From assembly GCF_000255705.1 (NCBI RefSeq), contig NZ_JH636439.1, forward strand, positions 572,930 to 636,929: DNA of 64,000 bases. The letters are read 5' to 3'. Origin of the DNA: Zavarzinella formosa DSM 19928. GTDB lineage: Bacteria; Planctomycetota; Planctomycetia; Gemmatales; Gemmataceae. Made by a program: the position numbers and the translations under genes. Positions 8,828 through 17,383 of the stretch are shown here, piece by piece. Position 1 is the stretch's first letter. The number at the start of each line of letters is the position of its first letter. Under the pieces are notes generated by a model that had not been told where the DNA came from, searched no databases, and saw only the letters and a list, made by a program, of their open reading frames with translations.

Positions 8828-10165
8828 TCACACAGGCTTTGTCCCTCGGCGAATGATACGCCGGACAACCCACTCGCGGAAGTTCCAATTTCCCGCGATG
8901 ATCTCCGGCGGGCGCACTTCCGTGAGGTTGGGACGGAAGACCATTAGCAATAGCAGGGGGACATACCAAAGAACGTAAGTGCCCCCCTGATCGGCATACC
9001 AAAACTGCACGCCGATCACCACGGCCGCCGACTGGGCGATCACATGACCGAGATGCCGTGGTTTGGGCCAGAAGACGGTTAGGATGACGAAGGCCATATA
9101 AGCGATGAACACCGGCAACCGATAGGCCCAATGGCTGCCAGTCCAGATGCTTTCGGTTCGCGGGGCCTTCCAGGCTTGCCAGTCCGAAAGGCTCAGGGCC
9201 ACGCGGAGATATTGCCGCAATTCTCCGCTGGAAAGCAAGATCGCGGCAGTGATTCCGAGGCTAAGCACAAGGGCTGCGACAAATCCAATCGTGAACCGGC
9301 CGGTGCCCCGGCCCCGGTAAAATCCGAACCACAGCGGAAATAACAACACCGGAAAGAACACCGATCCGGCCGCCACTCCCAACAGGGCGCCTGACACATA
9401 AGGGCGGCGGAACCAGAGAACCGCCCCAAGCAAAAATAATGCCGGCCAGATGTGATGAACCTGCGACACCTGATAGCCCGTGCAGGGGAGAAGCAGGTAA
9501 AGGCAGGCCATCGCAATGCCTGTCAACGGATCGCCGAATGTTTTGGAACCGATCATGAGAATCGCCGCCACCACCAACAGGTGGGCGATGATCGCCACCG
9601 CGCGTTCCACCCAAAAACGGGTGTCCGTGCCATTCCAATCCGTCGTCCCGCTTTGAAAGCTCACCACGGCCACGGCGCCGTCGCTTACCTTGGTGAGTGC
9701 GATCGGCCCCTTGCCCGTCGAATTCGGCGAATCGGGCAACCGGCGAATCGCCGAAGCCCCGAGGCACAGGAACAAACTCGCCGCGAGGCAGACCATTCCG
9801 GCGATATTCACATTTGGTGGCAACATCGGCCGCTTTTCCAATCCCAAATCGAACAGACATCGAAGGAACCAATACCCGGAGGCCGACATAAGCCAGATGT
9901 AACCGGCCAGCAGCAGGCTGTTGCTGCGGGAAAGAAACCGCTTTATTTCGCCAACGGCGGGGTTGTCCGAAAGGTTATTCAGGGCATGGGCTTCTTGAAT
10001 GCAAAGAAGGCCGGGAATGATGAGGTAAAACGCCACCACATCCCAGTTTCGCAAGGAAAGCAGGCGATCAAAGCGGACAAAAAGTGTGACGGCGAGCAGA
10101 AATGAAAAATAAAACCAGGTGGTGGCGTTGGGCAGGGCAAGGTCGAGAAAAATGGACGAATTCAC
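8828..10165 (-). CDS. Polytopic membrane protein, possible GT-C type glycosyltransferase
   Basis: The 445-residue product has about ten membrane-spanning helices and a Trp/Tyr-rich C-terminal loop. The pair RPYVSGALLGVAAGSVFFPVL followed by FPLWFGFYRGRG resembles the region in GT87/DUF2029 mannosyltransferases where a chain of small residues is followed by a positively charged loop. No aspartate-containing catalytic loop could be firmly placed, so the glycosyltransferase idea is only a hint. A soluble loop at about 150-190 lies between helices. The SDR gene lies upstream on the same strand, 23 bases away, so co-transcription is likely. Confidence 0.6.
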   Translation of the reverse strand: MNSSIFLDLALPNATTWFYFSFLLAVTLFVRFDRLLSLRNWDVVAFYLIIPGLLCIQEAHALNNLSDNPAVGEIKRFLSRSNSLLLAGYIWLMSASGYWFLRCLFDLGLEKRPMLPPNVNIAGMVCLAASLFLCLGASAIRRLPDSPNSTGKGPIALTKVSDGAVAVVSFQSGTTDWNGTDTRFWVERAVAIIAHLLVVAAILMIGSKTFGDPLTGIAMACLYLLLPCTGYQVSQVHHIWPALFLLGAVLWFRRPYVSGALLGVAAGSVFFPVLLFPLWFGFYRGRGTGRFTIGFVAALVLSLGITAAILLSSGELRQYLRVALSLSDWQAWKAPRTESIWTGSHWAYRLPVFIAYMAFVILTVFWPKPRHLGHVIAQSAAVVIGVQFWYADQGGTYVLWYVPLLLLMVFRPNLTEVRPPEIIAGNWNFREWVVRRIIRRGTKPV

Positions 10166-10188
10166 GACTCACCTGGTCGGGCGGGGGA

Positions 10189-10938
10189 TTAATATGTCGA
10201 ACGACCGCCGCTGATGTCGTAACACTGGCCGGTCGTGAAACTCGAATCGCCGCTGGCGAGGAAATGGACCAAGGCGGCCACTTCCTCCGGTTTGCCCGTG
10301 CGGCCCATCGGAATCTTGGAGACCATGTATTGAACGGTTGTCGCGGCCACACCATCGAGAATCGGCGTCTGGATCACCGCCGGGGAGATCGCGTTCACCG
10401 TGATGTCCCCCTGGCCGGCGACTTCCTTGGCCAGCGACTTGGTGAGGGCGATCACGGCCGCCTTGCTGGCGGAGTAGGGGGACATCGTGGGATTTCCCTC
10501 TTTGCCCGCCACCGAGGCGATGGAGACAATCCGGCCGTATTTCCGTTCCAACATCCCCGGCATCACGGCCTTGCAGAGCAGAAACGGCCCGATGACATTC
10601 ACGTCCATGACCTTGGAAAACTCTTCTTTCTTGAGTTCCCAAAGTTTCACGGTCCGGCCGGTGATGCCCGCGTTGTTCACGATGATATCCACCGGGCCGA
10701 GTGCTTTTTCCGTCTCGGCCACAACGCGAAACACGTCAGCCTCGTTGGTCACGTCTCCGATGCCAGCGTACCCCTTCAATTCGGCGGCGACACGATTGGC
10801 TCCCTCGGGGGCCATGTCAAAGATGCTGACCTTTGCCCCGGCCGCGGCAAGTCGGCGGCAGATCGCTTCGCCGATGCCCTGGCCGCCGCCGGTCACGATC
10901 GCCACCTTGCCCGCCAGGGAGAAAAACGGTTCCGCCAT
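10189..10938 (-). CDS. Short-chain dehydrogenase/reductase (FabG-like)
   Basis: The ATG at 10938 gives 249 residues, the normal length of a classical SDR. The cofactor motif TGGGQGIG is near residues 16-23, NNAG is near 88-91, the catalytic tetrad serine is in SIASVAG, and the YSASK active site (Tyr and Lys) is near 150-154. An acidic residue at the end of beta-2 (SIFDMAPE) suggests NAD(H) preference, although this is inference. The substrate is unknown: a 3-oxoacyl-ACP or sugar/alcohol dehydrogenase is equally compatible. Longer upstream reading is unlikely because the fold begins directly after this start. Confidence 0.9.
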   Translation of the reverse strand: MAEPFFSLAGKVAIVTGGGQGIGEAICRRLAAAGAKVSIFDMAPEGANRVAAELKGYAGIGDVTNEADVFRVVAETEKALGPVDIIVNNAGITGRTVKLWELKKEEFSKVMDVNVIGPFLLCKAVMPGMLERKYGRIVSIASVAGKEGNPTMSPYSASKAAVIALTKSLAKEVAGQGDITVNAISPAVIQTPILDGVAATTVQYMVSKIPMGRTGKPEEVAALVHFLASGDSSFTTGQCYDISGGRSTY

Positions 10939-11107
10939 GATTTGGATTCTCAACGTAAAATAGTGCTTGAAACGCGACGGGATGTCCCGGTCGGACCCCG
11001 AAATTGTCTTGACCGGCCCTGCCATCAGTTTAGGATGGTTAACATACACCCATGTTCTCGCTTGCCCAGAGTCCCCCGAATCGTGAAACACACGAAGGCA
11101 TGAATCC

Positions 11108-12184
11108 ATGAAGACGTTGCCGAGATTCGCAGTCGGCCTGATCCTTCTTTCAGCCTTTGGCCCGGCGTTCCCATCGACCGCCCGAGCCGAGGAGGACATC
11201 GAAGACTTGTACAAAAAAGTCGTTCGCTCCACCGTGTTCATCGTCTCGCCGCTCCGGGACGGCTATTCGATGGGATCTGGGTCGCTGGTTGATGCTGAAA
11301 AACGGATTGTCATCACGAACTATCACGTCGCCCGCCACGGCAAGTTTTGCTACTGTCAGTTCCCCGTCCACCTAAAGGACGGGTCCATCATGACCGACAA
11401 AACCAAATACATTGACCGGGTGAAGCAAGGCGACGCCATCAAGGCCGACGTGCTGTACATGGACTCCACGCGGGATTTGGCGATCCTGCGGCTGGCCCGT
11501 CTTCCCGCCGGCACGCCGGCCCTTCCCCTGGCTCCCAAGGGAACATCCGCCGCCGCCTCCGTTTGGAATATTGGCAGCCCTGGCGCCGTTGAACAGGTTT
11601 TCGGCATCACCGAGGGGAAGGTCCGGGCCATTGGTAATCAGGAATACATCACAGGCAGCAACAGCGGCGACACGTTTTCGGTGAAGGCCAAAATCATCAC
11701 GACCACCAACCCGACCAACCCCGGTGATTCCGGCGGGCCGCTCTTCAACAAGAAGGGGGAAATTGTCGGGGTGACTCAAGGGATGGACCGGTCGGCCAAT
11801 CTGGTCAGCCTTTTCATTGATGTTTCTGAAGTGAAGAATTTCATGGATGAGAAAAAGATCATCATCAAGGCAAAAGATCCTGTCGATCCAAAACTGGTCA
11901 CCGTGCCCAAAAAAGAATCGGTGGTCGTTGTGCCAACGGAAGATCCGAAAGCGGACCCGAAGGTTGATCCCAAGGTTGACCCGAAAACCGTCACAAATCC
12001 TCCTCCCAAGGACGTTTCCAAGGACGAAAAAACGGCGAGTGCTTTGCTTTCCGCCGCGAAGGCGTATGCCAAGGATGAGGATCTGCGGCAAAAATACGTG
12101 GCGAAGCTGAACGATATCATCACCAAGTATCCAATGACGGCAGCCGCCAAGGATGCCAAGCGCTTGTTGGACGCTCTCAAGTGA
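11108..12184 (+). CDS. Secreted trypsin-like serine protease (S1C-like) with repetitive tail
   Basis: This 358-residue protein has a signal peptide (about 1-27, ending ARAEE) and a chymotrypsin-fold protease domain. The catalytic triad is H73 (ITNYHVARHG), D123 (STRDLAIL) and S208 (NPGDSGGP). There is no PDZ domain. Instead, residues about 275-295 form a Pro/Asp/Lys repeat (DPKxDPK units), followed by a helical tail ending in ITKYPMTAAAKDAKRLLD, which looks like a TPR-type hairpin. This tail probably attaches the enzyme or spaces it from a partner. The NYN-LOTUS gene follows after 31 bases. Confidence 0.85.
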   Translation: MKTLPRFAVGLILLSAFGPAFPSTARAEEDIEDLYKKVVRSTVFIVSPLRDGYSMGSGSLVDAEKRIVITNYHVARHGKFCYCQFPVHLKDGSIMTDKTKYIDRVKQGDAIKADVLYMDSTRDLAILRLARLPAGTPALPLAPKGTSAAASVWNIGSPGAVEQVFGITEGKVRAIGNQEYITGSNSGDTFSVKAKIITTTNPTNPGDSGGPLFNKKGEIVGVTQGMDRSANLVSLFIDVSEVKNFMDEKKIIIKAKDPVDPKLVTVPKKESVVVVPTEDPKADPKVDPKVDPKTVTNPPPKDVSKDEKTASALLSAAKAYAKDEDLRQKYVAKLNDIITKYPMTAAAKDAKRLLDALK

Positions 12185-12215
12185 TGCTCTCCACGCCGCC
12201 CAAGACGAGACCGGA

Positions 12216-13346
12216 ATGAAACTGACACGACATCACATTGACGGCGAGCGAACGCTCGCCGTCTTTATTGACTTTGAGAACATCGGGATCGGCCTCAATC
12301 TTCGCCGGGACCGGTTCGAGATCGGCCGCGTGTTGGAACGACTGGTCGAAAAGGGCAAGATTGTCGCCAAGAAGGCCTATGCGGACTGGAGCCGGTTCTC
12401 TAACTACACGTCGATGCTGCACGAATCGGCCATCGAACTGATTGAAATTCCCAAGCGGGCCATGACCGGGAAAAACTCGGCCGACATCCGCCTCTGTGTG
12501 GATGCGATGGACTTGGCCTATTCCAAGGATCACATCGACACCTTCGTGATCGTCTCCGGGGACAGCGATTTTTCCCCGCTCGTCTCCAAGTTGAAGGAAC
12601 TCGGCAAGCACGTCATCGGACTGGGGCTGGCCGAGGCCACCTCCGATTTGCTGCGGGATAACTGCGACGAATTCATCTACTACGATGATCTTGATCGCGT
12701 CTCGGCCGCTTTGCCGCGGATGAATTCCCAAGTTTCCGAAGTGAAACAGAAGGTTTTCGGCCTGCTGATCGATTCCTTGCTCGCTTTGCGGCGAGAGAAC
12801 AAAGAAGTGTTGTTTTCCAGCATGGTGAAGGACACCATGAAGCGGAAAAAGCCCTCCTTCAACGAGGAGTATCATGGCTACCGCACCTTTAGCGAACTGC
12901 TGGAGGAGGCCGCTTCGCTTGGGTTGATTGAAATCGAAAAGCACAAGACCAGCGGAACCTATGTGGTCACGCGGTTCGGCTCCGAGCCGCGTGCCAATCA
13001 GCAATCCGAACAGCCGACCCGCCCGCAGGCGTTAACGGGTCGGTTGAATCAACCGGCCATCGCGGCCCCGCGACCCGCCCAGCAACCGGCTCCCCCGCCG
13101 GGATCGCACGCTCAGGCACCGACAGGTCATCACAACCCGTCCCCAGTGGCTCCGAAACCGGTGCCGCAACAGCCCCCCCGATCCACGCAACCACCCGCCC
13201 CGCGACGTGGTCCCGCCACCCCGCCCCTGCCGAACAATGATCGTCGACCGCCTGTCGCTCCCAAACCGGCGCCCAAGCCGGTCGAACCGGAACCGGTTGA
13301 CGACCACGTGCTTGACAGCATCGAAGGTCGATATCTCGATGATTAA
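12216..13346 (+). CDS. NYN domain (LabA/DUF88) protein with LOTUS/OST-HTH domain and Pro-rich tail
   Basis: This 376-residue protein has three regions. Residues about 12-155 form a NYN domain of the PIN-like nuclease superfamily. Conserved acidic residues are visible in FIDFEN, SADIRL and SGDSDF, so metal-dependent RNA cleavage is possible. Residues about 175-250 form an OST-HTH/LOTUS winged-helix domain, an RNA-binding module (FSSMVKDTMKRKKPSFNEEYHGYRTF followed by LIEIEKHKTSGTYVV). The remaining 120 residues are a Pro/Gln-rich disordered tail. The natural RNA target is unknown. The ATG at 12216 was chosen because the domain starts just after it, and longer starts overlap the protease gene. 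Confidence 0.85.
   Translation: MKLTRHHIDGERTLAVFIDFENIGIGLNLRRDRFEIGRVLERLVEKGKIVAKKAYADWSRFSNYTSMLHESAIELIEIPKRAMTGKNSADIRLCVDAMDLAYSKDHIDTFVIVSGDSDFSPLVSKLKELGKHVIGLGLAEATSDLLRDNCDEFIYYDDLDRVSAALPRMNSQVSEVKQKVFGLLIDSLLALRRENKEVLFSSMVKDTMKRKKPSFNEEYHGYRTFSELLEEAASLGLIEIEKHKTSGTYVVTRFGSEPRANQQSEQPTRPQALTGRLNQPAIAAPRPAQQPAPPPGSHAQAPTGHHNPSPVAPKPVPQQPPRSTQPPAPRRGPATPPLPNNDRRPPVAPKPAPKPVEPEPVDDHVLDSIEGRYLDD
12240..12263 (+). repeat. GC-rich inverted repeat inside the NYN-LOTUS reading frame
   Basis: An 11-base arm (GACGGCGAGCG, 12240-12250) is repeated in inverse complement at 12253-12263 with only two bases between, and is followed by TTTATTG. It lies 24 bases after the start codon. It could form a tight hairpin in the early mRNA, or it may simply reflect codon choice in the DGERTLAV segment. 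Confidence 0.45.
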
Positions 13347-13415
13347 GCCCGTCGGGCGTCGTTCGCTCGTTGGGTTGGTTTCTCCCTCCTTTCATCAATT
13401 CCCGGAGTTGCAGCC

Positions 13416-15974
13416 GTGCCGACCCTTTTCGGCGTGACCATGTTCATCAGTGCCACGCTGTTGTTCCTTGTCCAGCCGATGGTCGGCAAAATGCTTCTTC
13501 CCCTCCTCGGGGGGACTCCGGCGGTCTGGAACACCTGCATGGTGTTCTTTCAGGCCTTGCTGTTGGCGGGGTATTATTATGCCCACAAAATCACGGCCGG
13601 GTTCTCGCCCGCCAAACAAGTCACCGTGCATTTGCTGGTGATCGGTCTGGCGATTGCAGTGCTGATGATCGGAGCGGCGATGAGCGACAATGCTTCGCCG
13701 GTTCCCATTGCGAAAAGTCTTGCTCCGCAAGGAAGTGAGATTCCTTTCTTCGGCGTCATCGCCGTGTTAGGACTGGCCATCGGCCTGCCGTTCTTTGTGG
13801 TTTCCACCACCGCCCCGCTGTTGCAAAAATGGTTCTCCGAAACCGGGCACCCCTCCGCGAAAGACCCGTACTTCTTGTATGCCGCCAGCAACGCTGGAAG
13901 TTTGTTGGCACTGGTGGCTTATCCGTTTGTCGTCGAGCCGAATCTGAAGCTGGTTCAGCAGGCATGGTTGTGGGCCGTCGGATTCATCCTGTTGGGGGGG
14001 ATGATCTTCAAATGCGGAACGGTGTTAAAACAAACGGCGGCTCCTGTCGAATCCGAGGCCACCGGCCAGAAAATGGACGATAACGATCCGGCTCCCTCGT
14101 GGGCGACTTGGCTCCGATGGCTGATTCTCGCCGCCGTGCCGTCGAGTCTGATGCTGAGTCTGACCACTGAAGTGACAACGGACATCGTGAGCATCCCGAT
14201 GATCTGGATTGTGCCGCTCGGTCTGTATCTCATCACCTTCATCATCGTGTTTTCCAAGCAATACACGCCGTCAGTGCATCTGGCGGTTTCACTCATCACC
14301 CCCGTGTTGATTCTGCTGGTGGTCTTCATGCGGACGGCCCAGCATATTCCCAACACCTATGCCGGGCCGTCGTTTCGCACGACACTGGCCATTCAAGCGT
14401 TCATGTTTTTCATGATTACGATGACCTGTCACGGGGAATTGGCCCGCATCCGGCCTTCGACGAAGTACCTGACGAATTTTTATCTCACGATGTCCTTCGG
14501 GGGAATGATCGGCGGGTTGTTCAACGCGCTGGTCGCCCCGATCGCGTTCACGTTTATCAGTGAATATCCGCTGACGTTGATTGCCGCCTGCATGGTTCTC
14601 CCCCGGCTTTCCGAATTGACCGGGGACAAGAAGAAAATTGACGAAGACAAGGACGAAAATTATGGATTGGCCCCTAGGACTGCCCTTGCCAAAAGCGACA
14701 TCGTGGCGTTGATTGTCCTGCCGTTGATTTTCTTCGCCATCGCCCGGTTGATGTCCGGCTTTTACCCGGAAGTGGTCGATCTGTGCCATTGGGTGATTAA
14801 GCAGACTGGAATTGTGTTGAACGCCTACACGGCAGCCACAATCCTGGCTTTTGGAGTTCCGACGCTGGCGACTTACTTCCTCGTGGAAAGGCCCCTACGG
14901 TTCGGTCTTTGCGTGGCGGCATTGTTCTTGGGGGTGTTTGTCACCTTTTTGAAAAACGAACGTGATGATGACGATTTTAAGACGGTGTATACCCGGAGCT
15001 TTTTCGGTTCCCTCAAGGTGGAGGGAAGCCACACTTATGTGCGAATGGAACTCGATACGCCGCAGTTGGAGCGCAAACAACTTTCGTTTATCAGACTGGT
15101 GCACGGGACAACGCTGCATGGCAAACAGCGAATGTTGCAAGTCAGCCTGGCCGAGGGGTTGCTGCCGCTTGCTTCAGACGATCCTTGGGCGATCCTCGCG
15201 GCGTCGGCCGTGGCCGAAAAACAATGGCGAAAGCCGGGACGGGAACCGCTGACGTACTACCATCAGACCGGCCCGGTCGGGGTGATGTTCGACGAGTTTT
15301 ATGAAAAGATCAAACAGCCGAATGCGAACTCCGATGTGGCTTGCATCGGCCTCGGATCAGGCTCGCTTTCCTCCTACGGATTGCCCGGCCAGAAGATGAC
15401 GTTCTTCGAGATCGACAACCATGTCCGTCGTCTGGTGGAACCGCCGAAATACTTCACCTATCTCGATCAGGCGAAGAAGCAAAAGGTGGATATCGATTTC
15501 CTGATGGGGGACGCCCGCCTGACCCTCGAAAAGCAACCGGCCGACCGCAAGTGGGGCTTCATGCTGGTTGATGCCTTCAGTTCCGATTCCATTCCGGCTC
15601 ACTTGCTCACCAAGGAATCGGTGGCGTTGTATTTCAGCCATTTGGAGCCGAATGGTATTTGCGCGTTGCACATTTCCAATCGATATCTGAACCTTGAGCC
15701 AGTCGTGGACAAGATCGTTCGGGATGGCAATTATGCGGCCCGTGTGATGCACGACAGCGTACACCGAGACGAGGAATATTTGACCGGGAAAACCTCTTCG
15801 ACGTGGATCGCCGTGGCGAGAAACGAAGAATCACTCGGCCGCTTGATGGACGATCCACGATGGAAACTTTTGGAAGTGGATCCGAAGGTCAGTATCTGGA
15901 CGGATGACTTCACGCCGATTAAGAACATCCTGCAAGGGGATTGGGATATCTTTGGGAATTTGTTCGGGAAATAA
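13416..15974 (+). CDS. Membrane-anchored spermidine synthase-like protein (MFS-like/SpeE fusion)
   Basis: This 852-residue fusion has a polytopic N-terminal half of about 14 membrane helices (residues 1-560) and a C-terminal spermidine-synthase-like Rossmann methyltransferase fold. Visible parts of the latter are VACIGLGSGSLSSYG (SAM-type glycine loop), FFEIDNHVRR (acidic residue after strand 2), DFLMGDARLTLE and LVDAFSSDSIPAHLLTK. The complete aminopropyl-transfer active-site set is not evident, so polyamine synthesis is not assured; such fusions are common in planctomycetes and uncharacterised. GTG at 13416 has a GGAG element 10 bases upstream. An ATG at 13440 is the alternative start. Confidence 0.8.
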   Translation: MPTLFGVTMFISATLLFLVQPMVGKMLLPLLGGTPAVWNTCMVFFQALLLAGYYYAHKITAGFSPAKQVTVHLLVIGLAIAVLMIGAAMSDNASPVPIAKSLAPQGSEIPFFGVIAVLGLAIGLPFFVVSTTAPLLQKWFSETGHPSAKDPYFLYAASNAGSLLALVAYPFVVEPNLKLVQQAWLWAVGFILLGGMIFKCGTVLKQTAAPVESEATGQKMDDNDPAPSWATWLRWLILAAVPSSLMLSLTTEVTTDIVSIPMIWIVPLGLYLITFIIVFSKQYTPSVHLAVSLITPVLILLVVFMRTAQHIPNTYAGPSFRTTLAIQAFMFFMITMTCHGELARIRPSTKYLTNFYLTMSFGGMIGGLFNALVAPIAFTFISEYPLTLIAACMVLPRLSELTGDKKKIDEDKDENYGLAPRTALAKSDIVALIVLPLIFFAIARLMSGFYPEVVDLCHWVIKQTGIVLNAYTAATILAFGVPTLATYFLVERPLRFGLCVAALFLGVFVTFLKNERDDDDFKTVYTRSFFGSLKVEGSHTYVRMELDTPQLERKQLSFIRLVHGTTLHGKQRMLQVSLAEGLLPLASDDPWAILAASAVAEKQWRKPGREPLTYYHQTGPVGVMFDEFYEKIKQPNANSDVACIGLGSGSLSSYGLPGQKMTFFEIDNHVRRLVEPPKYFTYLDQAKKQKVDIDFLMGDARLTLEKQPADRKWGFMLVDAFSSDSIPAHLLTKESVALYFSHLEPNGICALHISNRYLNLEPVVDKIVRDGNYAARVMHDSVHRDEEYLTGKTSSTWIAVARNEESLGRLMDDPRWKLLEVDPKVSIWTDDFTPIKNILQGDWDIFGNLFGK

Positions 15975-16067
15975 TGGCAATTCGTGGATTTGCACATTCT
16001 GAAGGCAGGCTGAATTGAAAAATACGGCCTGCCTTCGGATGACTCAAATGACCACACATCTTTGCAC

Positions 16068-17219
16068 ATGGCTGATGTCATTCTGATTGGGGCAAGCGTT
16101 CGGGCGCTGGCCGACTCGGCCCGGCGGGCGGGGATGTCTCCGCTGTGCGTGGACTTGTTCCGCGATGCGGACCTTCTCGCTCAACATCCCGATGCCATTC
16201 TCTGTCCCATCAATCAATATCCTTGGGGCTTTGTCCCCATTTTGGAAACGCTTCCCCCGTTGCCGGTGATTTACACGGGGGGACTTGAAAACTATCCGGA
16301 CGTGATTGAAAAGATTGTCGAACGTCATCAAATTTGGGGGAATTTGCCGGAGGTTCTTCGCCGGGTTCGTGATCCGTTTCTCGTTTGCGAATATATCAGC
16401 GAGAGAGGGGGGCATTTTCCGGAAATCTCCCGTCAGCGTCCGAAGGGGCATGTCGGCGACTGGCTGAAAAAGCGCTTCGGTAGTTCCGCCGGCCGGGGGG
16501 TCCGTCATGCGGTTGATTCCGATACGGTTGATCCGGATTGTTATTTCCAAAAATGGATGCCGGGCCGTTCGTATTCGGCCGCTTTGGTCGGAGTCGGCCG
16601 TTTCGGATATCCAACGAACCATTCCCGGCATCAAACCCATTACGCGAATCTCATCGGGGTTTCGGAACAACTGGTTGGTTGCGACTGGCTCAACGCAAAA
16701 CCATTCTGGTATTGCGGCAATATTGGCCCGATTGCTGTGTCTCCGGCCATAAGTGAGCAGATTGAAATCTTTGCCCAGGCGGCGGCACATTTTGACATGC
16801 TCGGCTGTTTCGGAATGGATTTCATCATGGAGGATGATGTGGCGCAGCTCCTTGAGATCAATCCTCGCTACACAGCCTCGAACGAACTTTATGAACGGTA
16901 TTGGCCGGATCAATCTTCGCTCAAATTGCACTGTGACCCCGCGACGGAAAGCATTCGTCAATACGGCCAGTCGGCGATGAGGAATGAATGCTTGGGAAAA
17001 GCAATCTGGCACACGCCTTATCCCTGCCGGGCGATGTATCACCCCGAAGAGTTGCCGCCGGACACGTATGCCGACCTCCCACAACACGGTCAGGAGTTTG
17101 ATGCCCACGAACCATTCGTGACCATTTTCGCCAAGGCTCTTGATCGCGATGCGGTCATTGCGAAATTGCGTTTCCTCGCGGCCGGGATTCCGAAACGATT
17201 CAAACTGGGACCACGATGA
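16068..17219 (+). CDS. ATP-grasp ligase, candidate for methanofuran/H4MPT C1 cofactor pathway
   Basis: The 383-residue protein has an N-terminal pre-ATP-grasp domain and an ATP-grasp core with FQKWMPGRSYSAALV, the catalytic acidic segment FGMDFIMEDD and the magnesium-binding motif EINPRYTAS. The family resembles ATP-grasp proteins found with tetrahydromethanopterin-dependent C1 genes in methylotrophs and planctomycetes (orf17/MfnD-type), but this link is from memory of the families and the substrate is unproven. About 10.5 kb downstream in this window, mfnB, mfnE and mfnF genes occur, which supports the idea. The gene stands alone, with no visible operon partner. Confidence 0.65.
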   Translation: MADVILIGASVRALADSARRAGMSPLCVDLFRDADLLAQHPDAILCPINQYPWGFVPILETLPPLPVIYTGGLENYPDVIEKIVERHQIWGNLPEVLRRVRDPFLVCEYISERGGHFPEISRQRPKGHVGDWLKKRFGSSAGRGVRHAVDSDTVDPDCYFQKWMPGRSYSAALVGVGRFGYPTNHSRHQTHYANLIGVSEQLVGCDWLNAKPFWYCGNIGPIAVSPAISEQIEIFAQAAAHFDMLGCFGMDFIMEDDVAQLLEINPRYTASNELYERYWPDQSSLKLHCDPATESIRQYGQSAMRNECLGKAIWHTPYPCRAMYHPEELPPDTYADLPQHGQEFDAHEPFVTIFAKALDRDAVIAKLRFLAAGIPKRFKLGPR

Positions 17220-17240
17220 ACGAATGATTTTGCCAAAAGG

Positions 17241-17258
17241 TTTTGATGTGAGTCAAAA
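17241..17258. promoter_or_regulatory. Small TTTTGA-N6-TCAAAA dyad upstream of the HEAT gene
   Basis: The AT-rich 164-base gap before the HEAT protein contains a 6-base inverted repeat, TTTTGA and TCAAAA, separated by six bases. It sits just after the ATP-grasp stop and could be a weak terminator or an operator. Nothing else distinctive was seen in this gap. Confidence 0.25.
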
Positions 17259-17383
17259 TGGCCGGCGAACTGTTTCTCATGATTTTATTCTGATAGTCAT
17301 CTGAATTGTGATTGTTTGTTCACTACTTTTGCGATAGGATTTCTCTCCAGCGATCGTTTCCATTGACTCCATGGAAAATCCCC

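Noticed and set aside
11941..11995. DPKxDPK repeats in the protease gene as a DNA repeat element
   Set aside because: The repeat is short, in frame and codes a linker within a single gene, so it is a protein tail feature.
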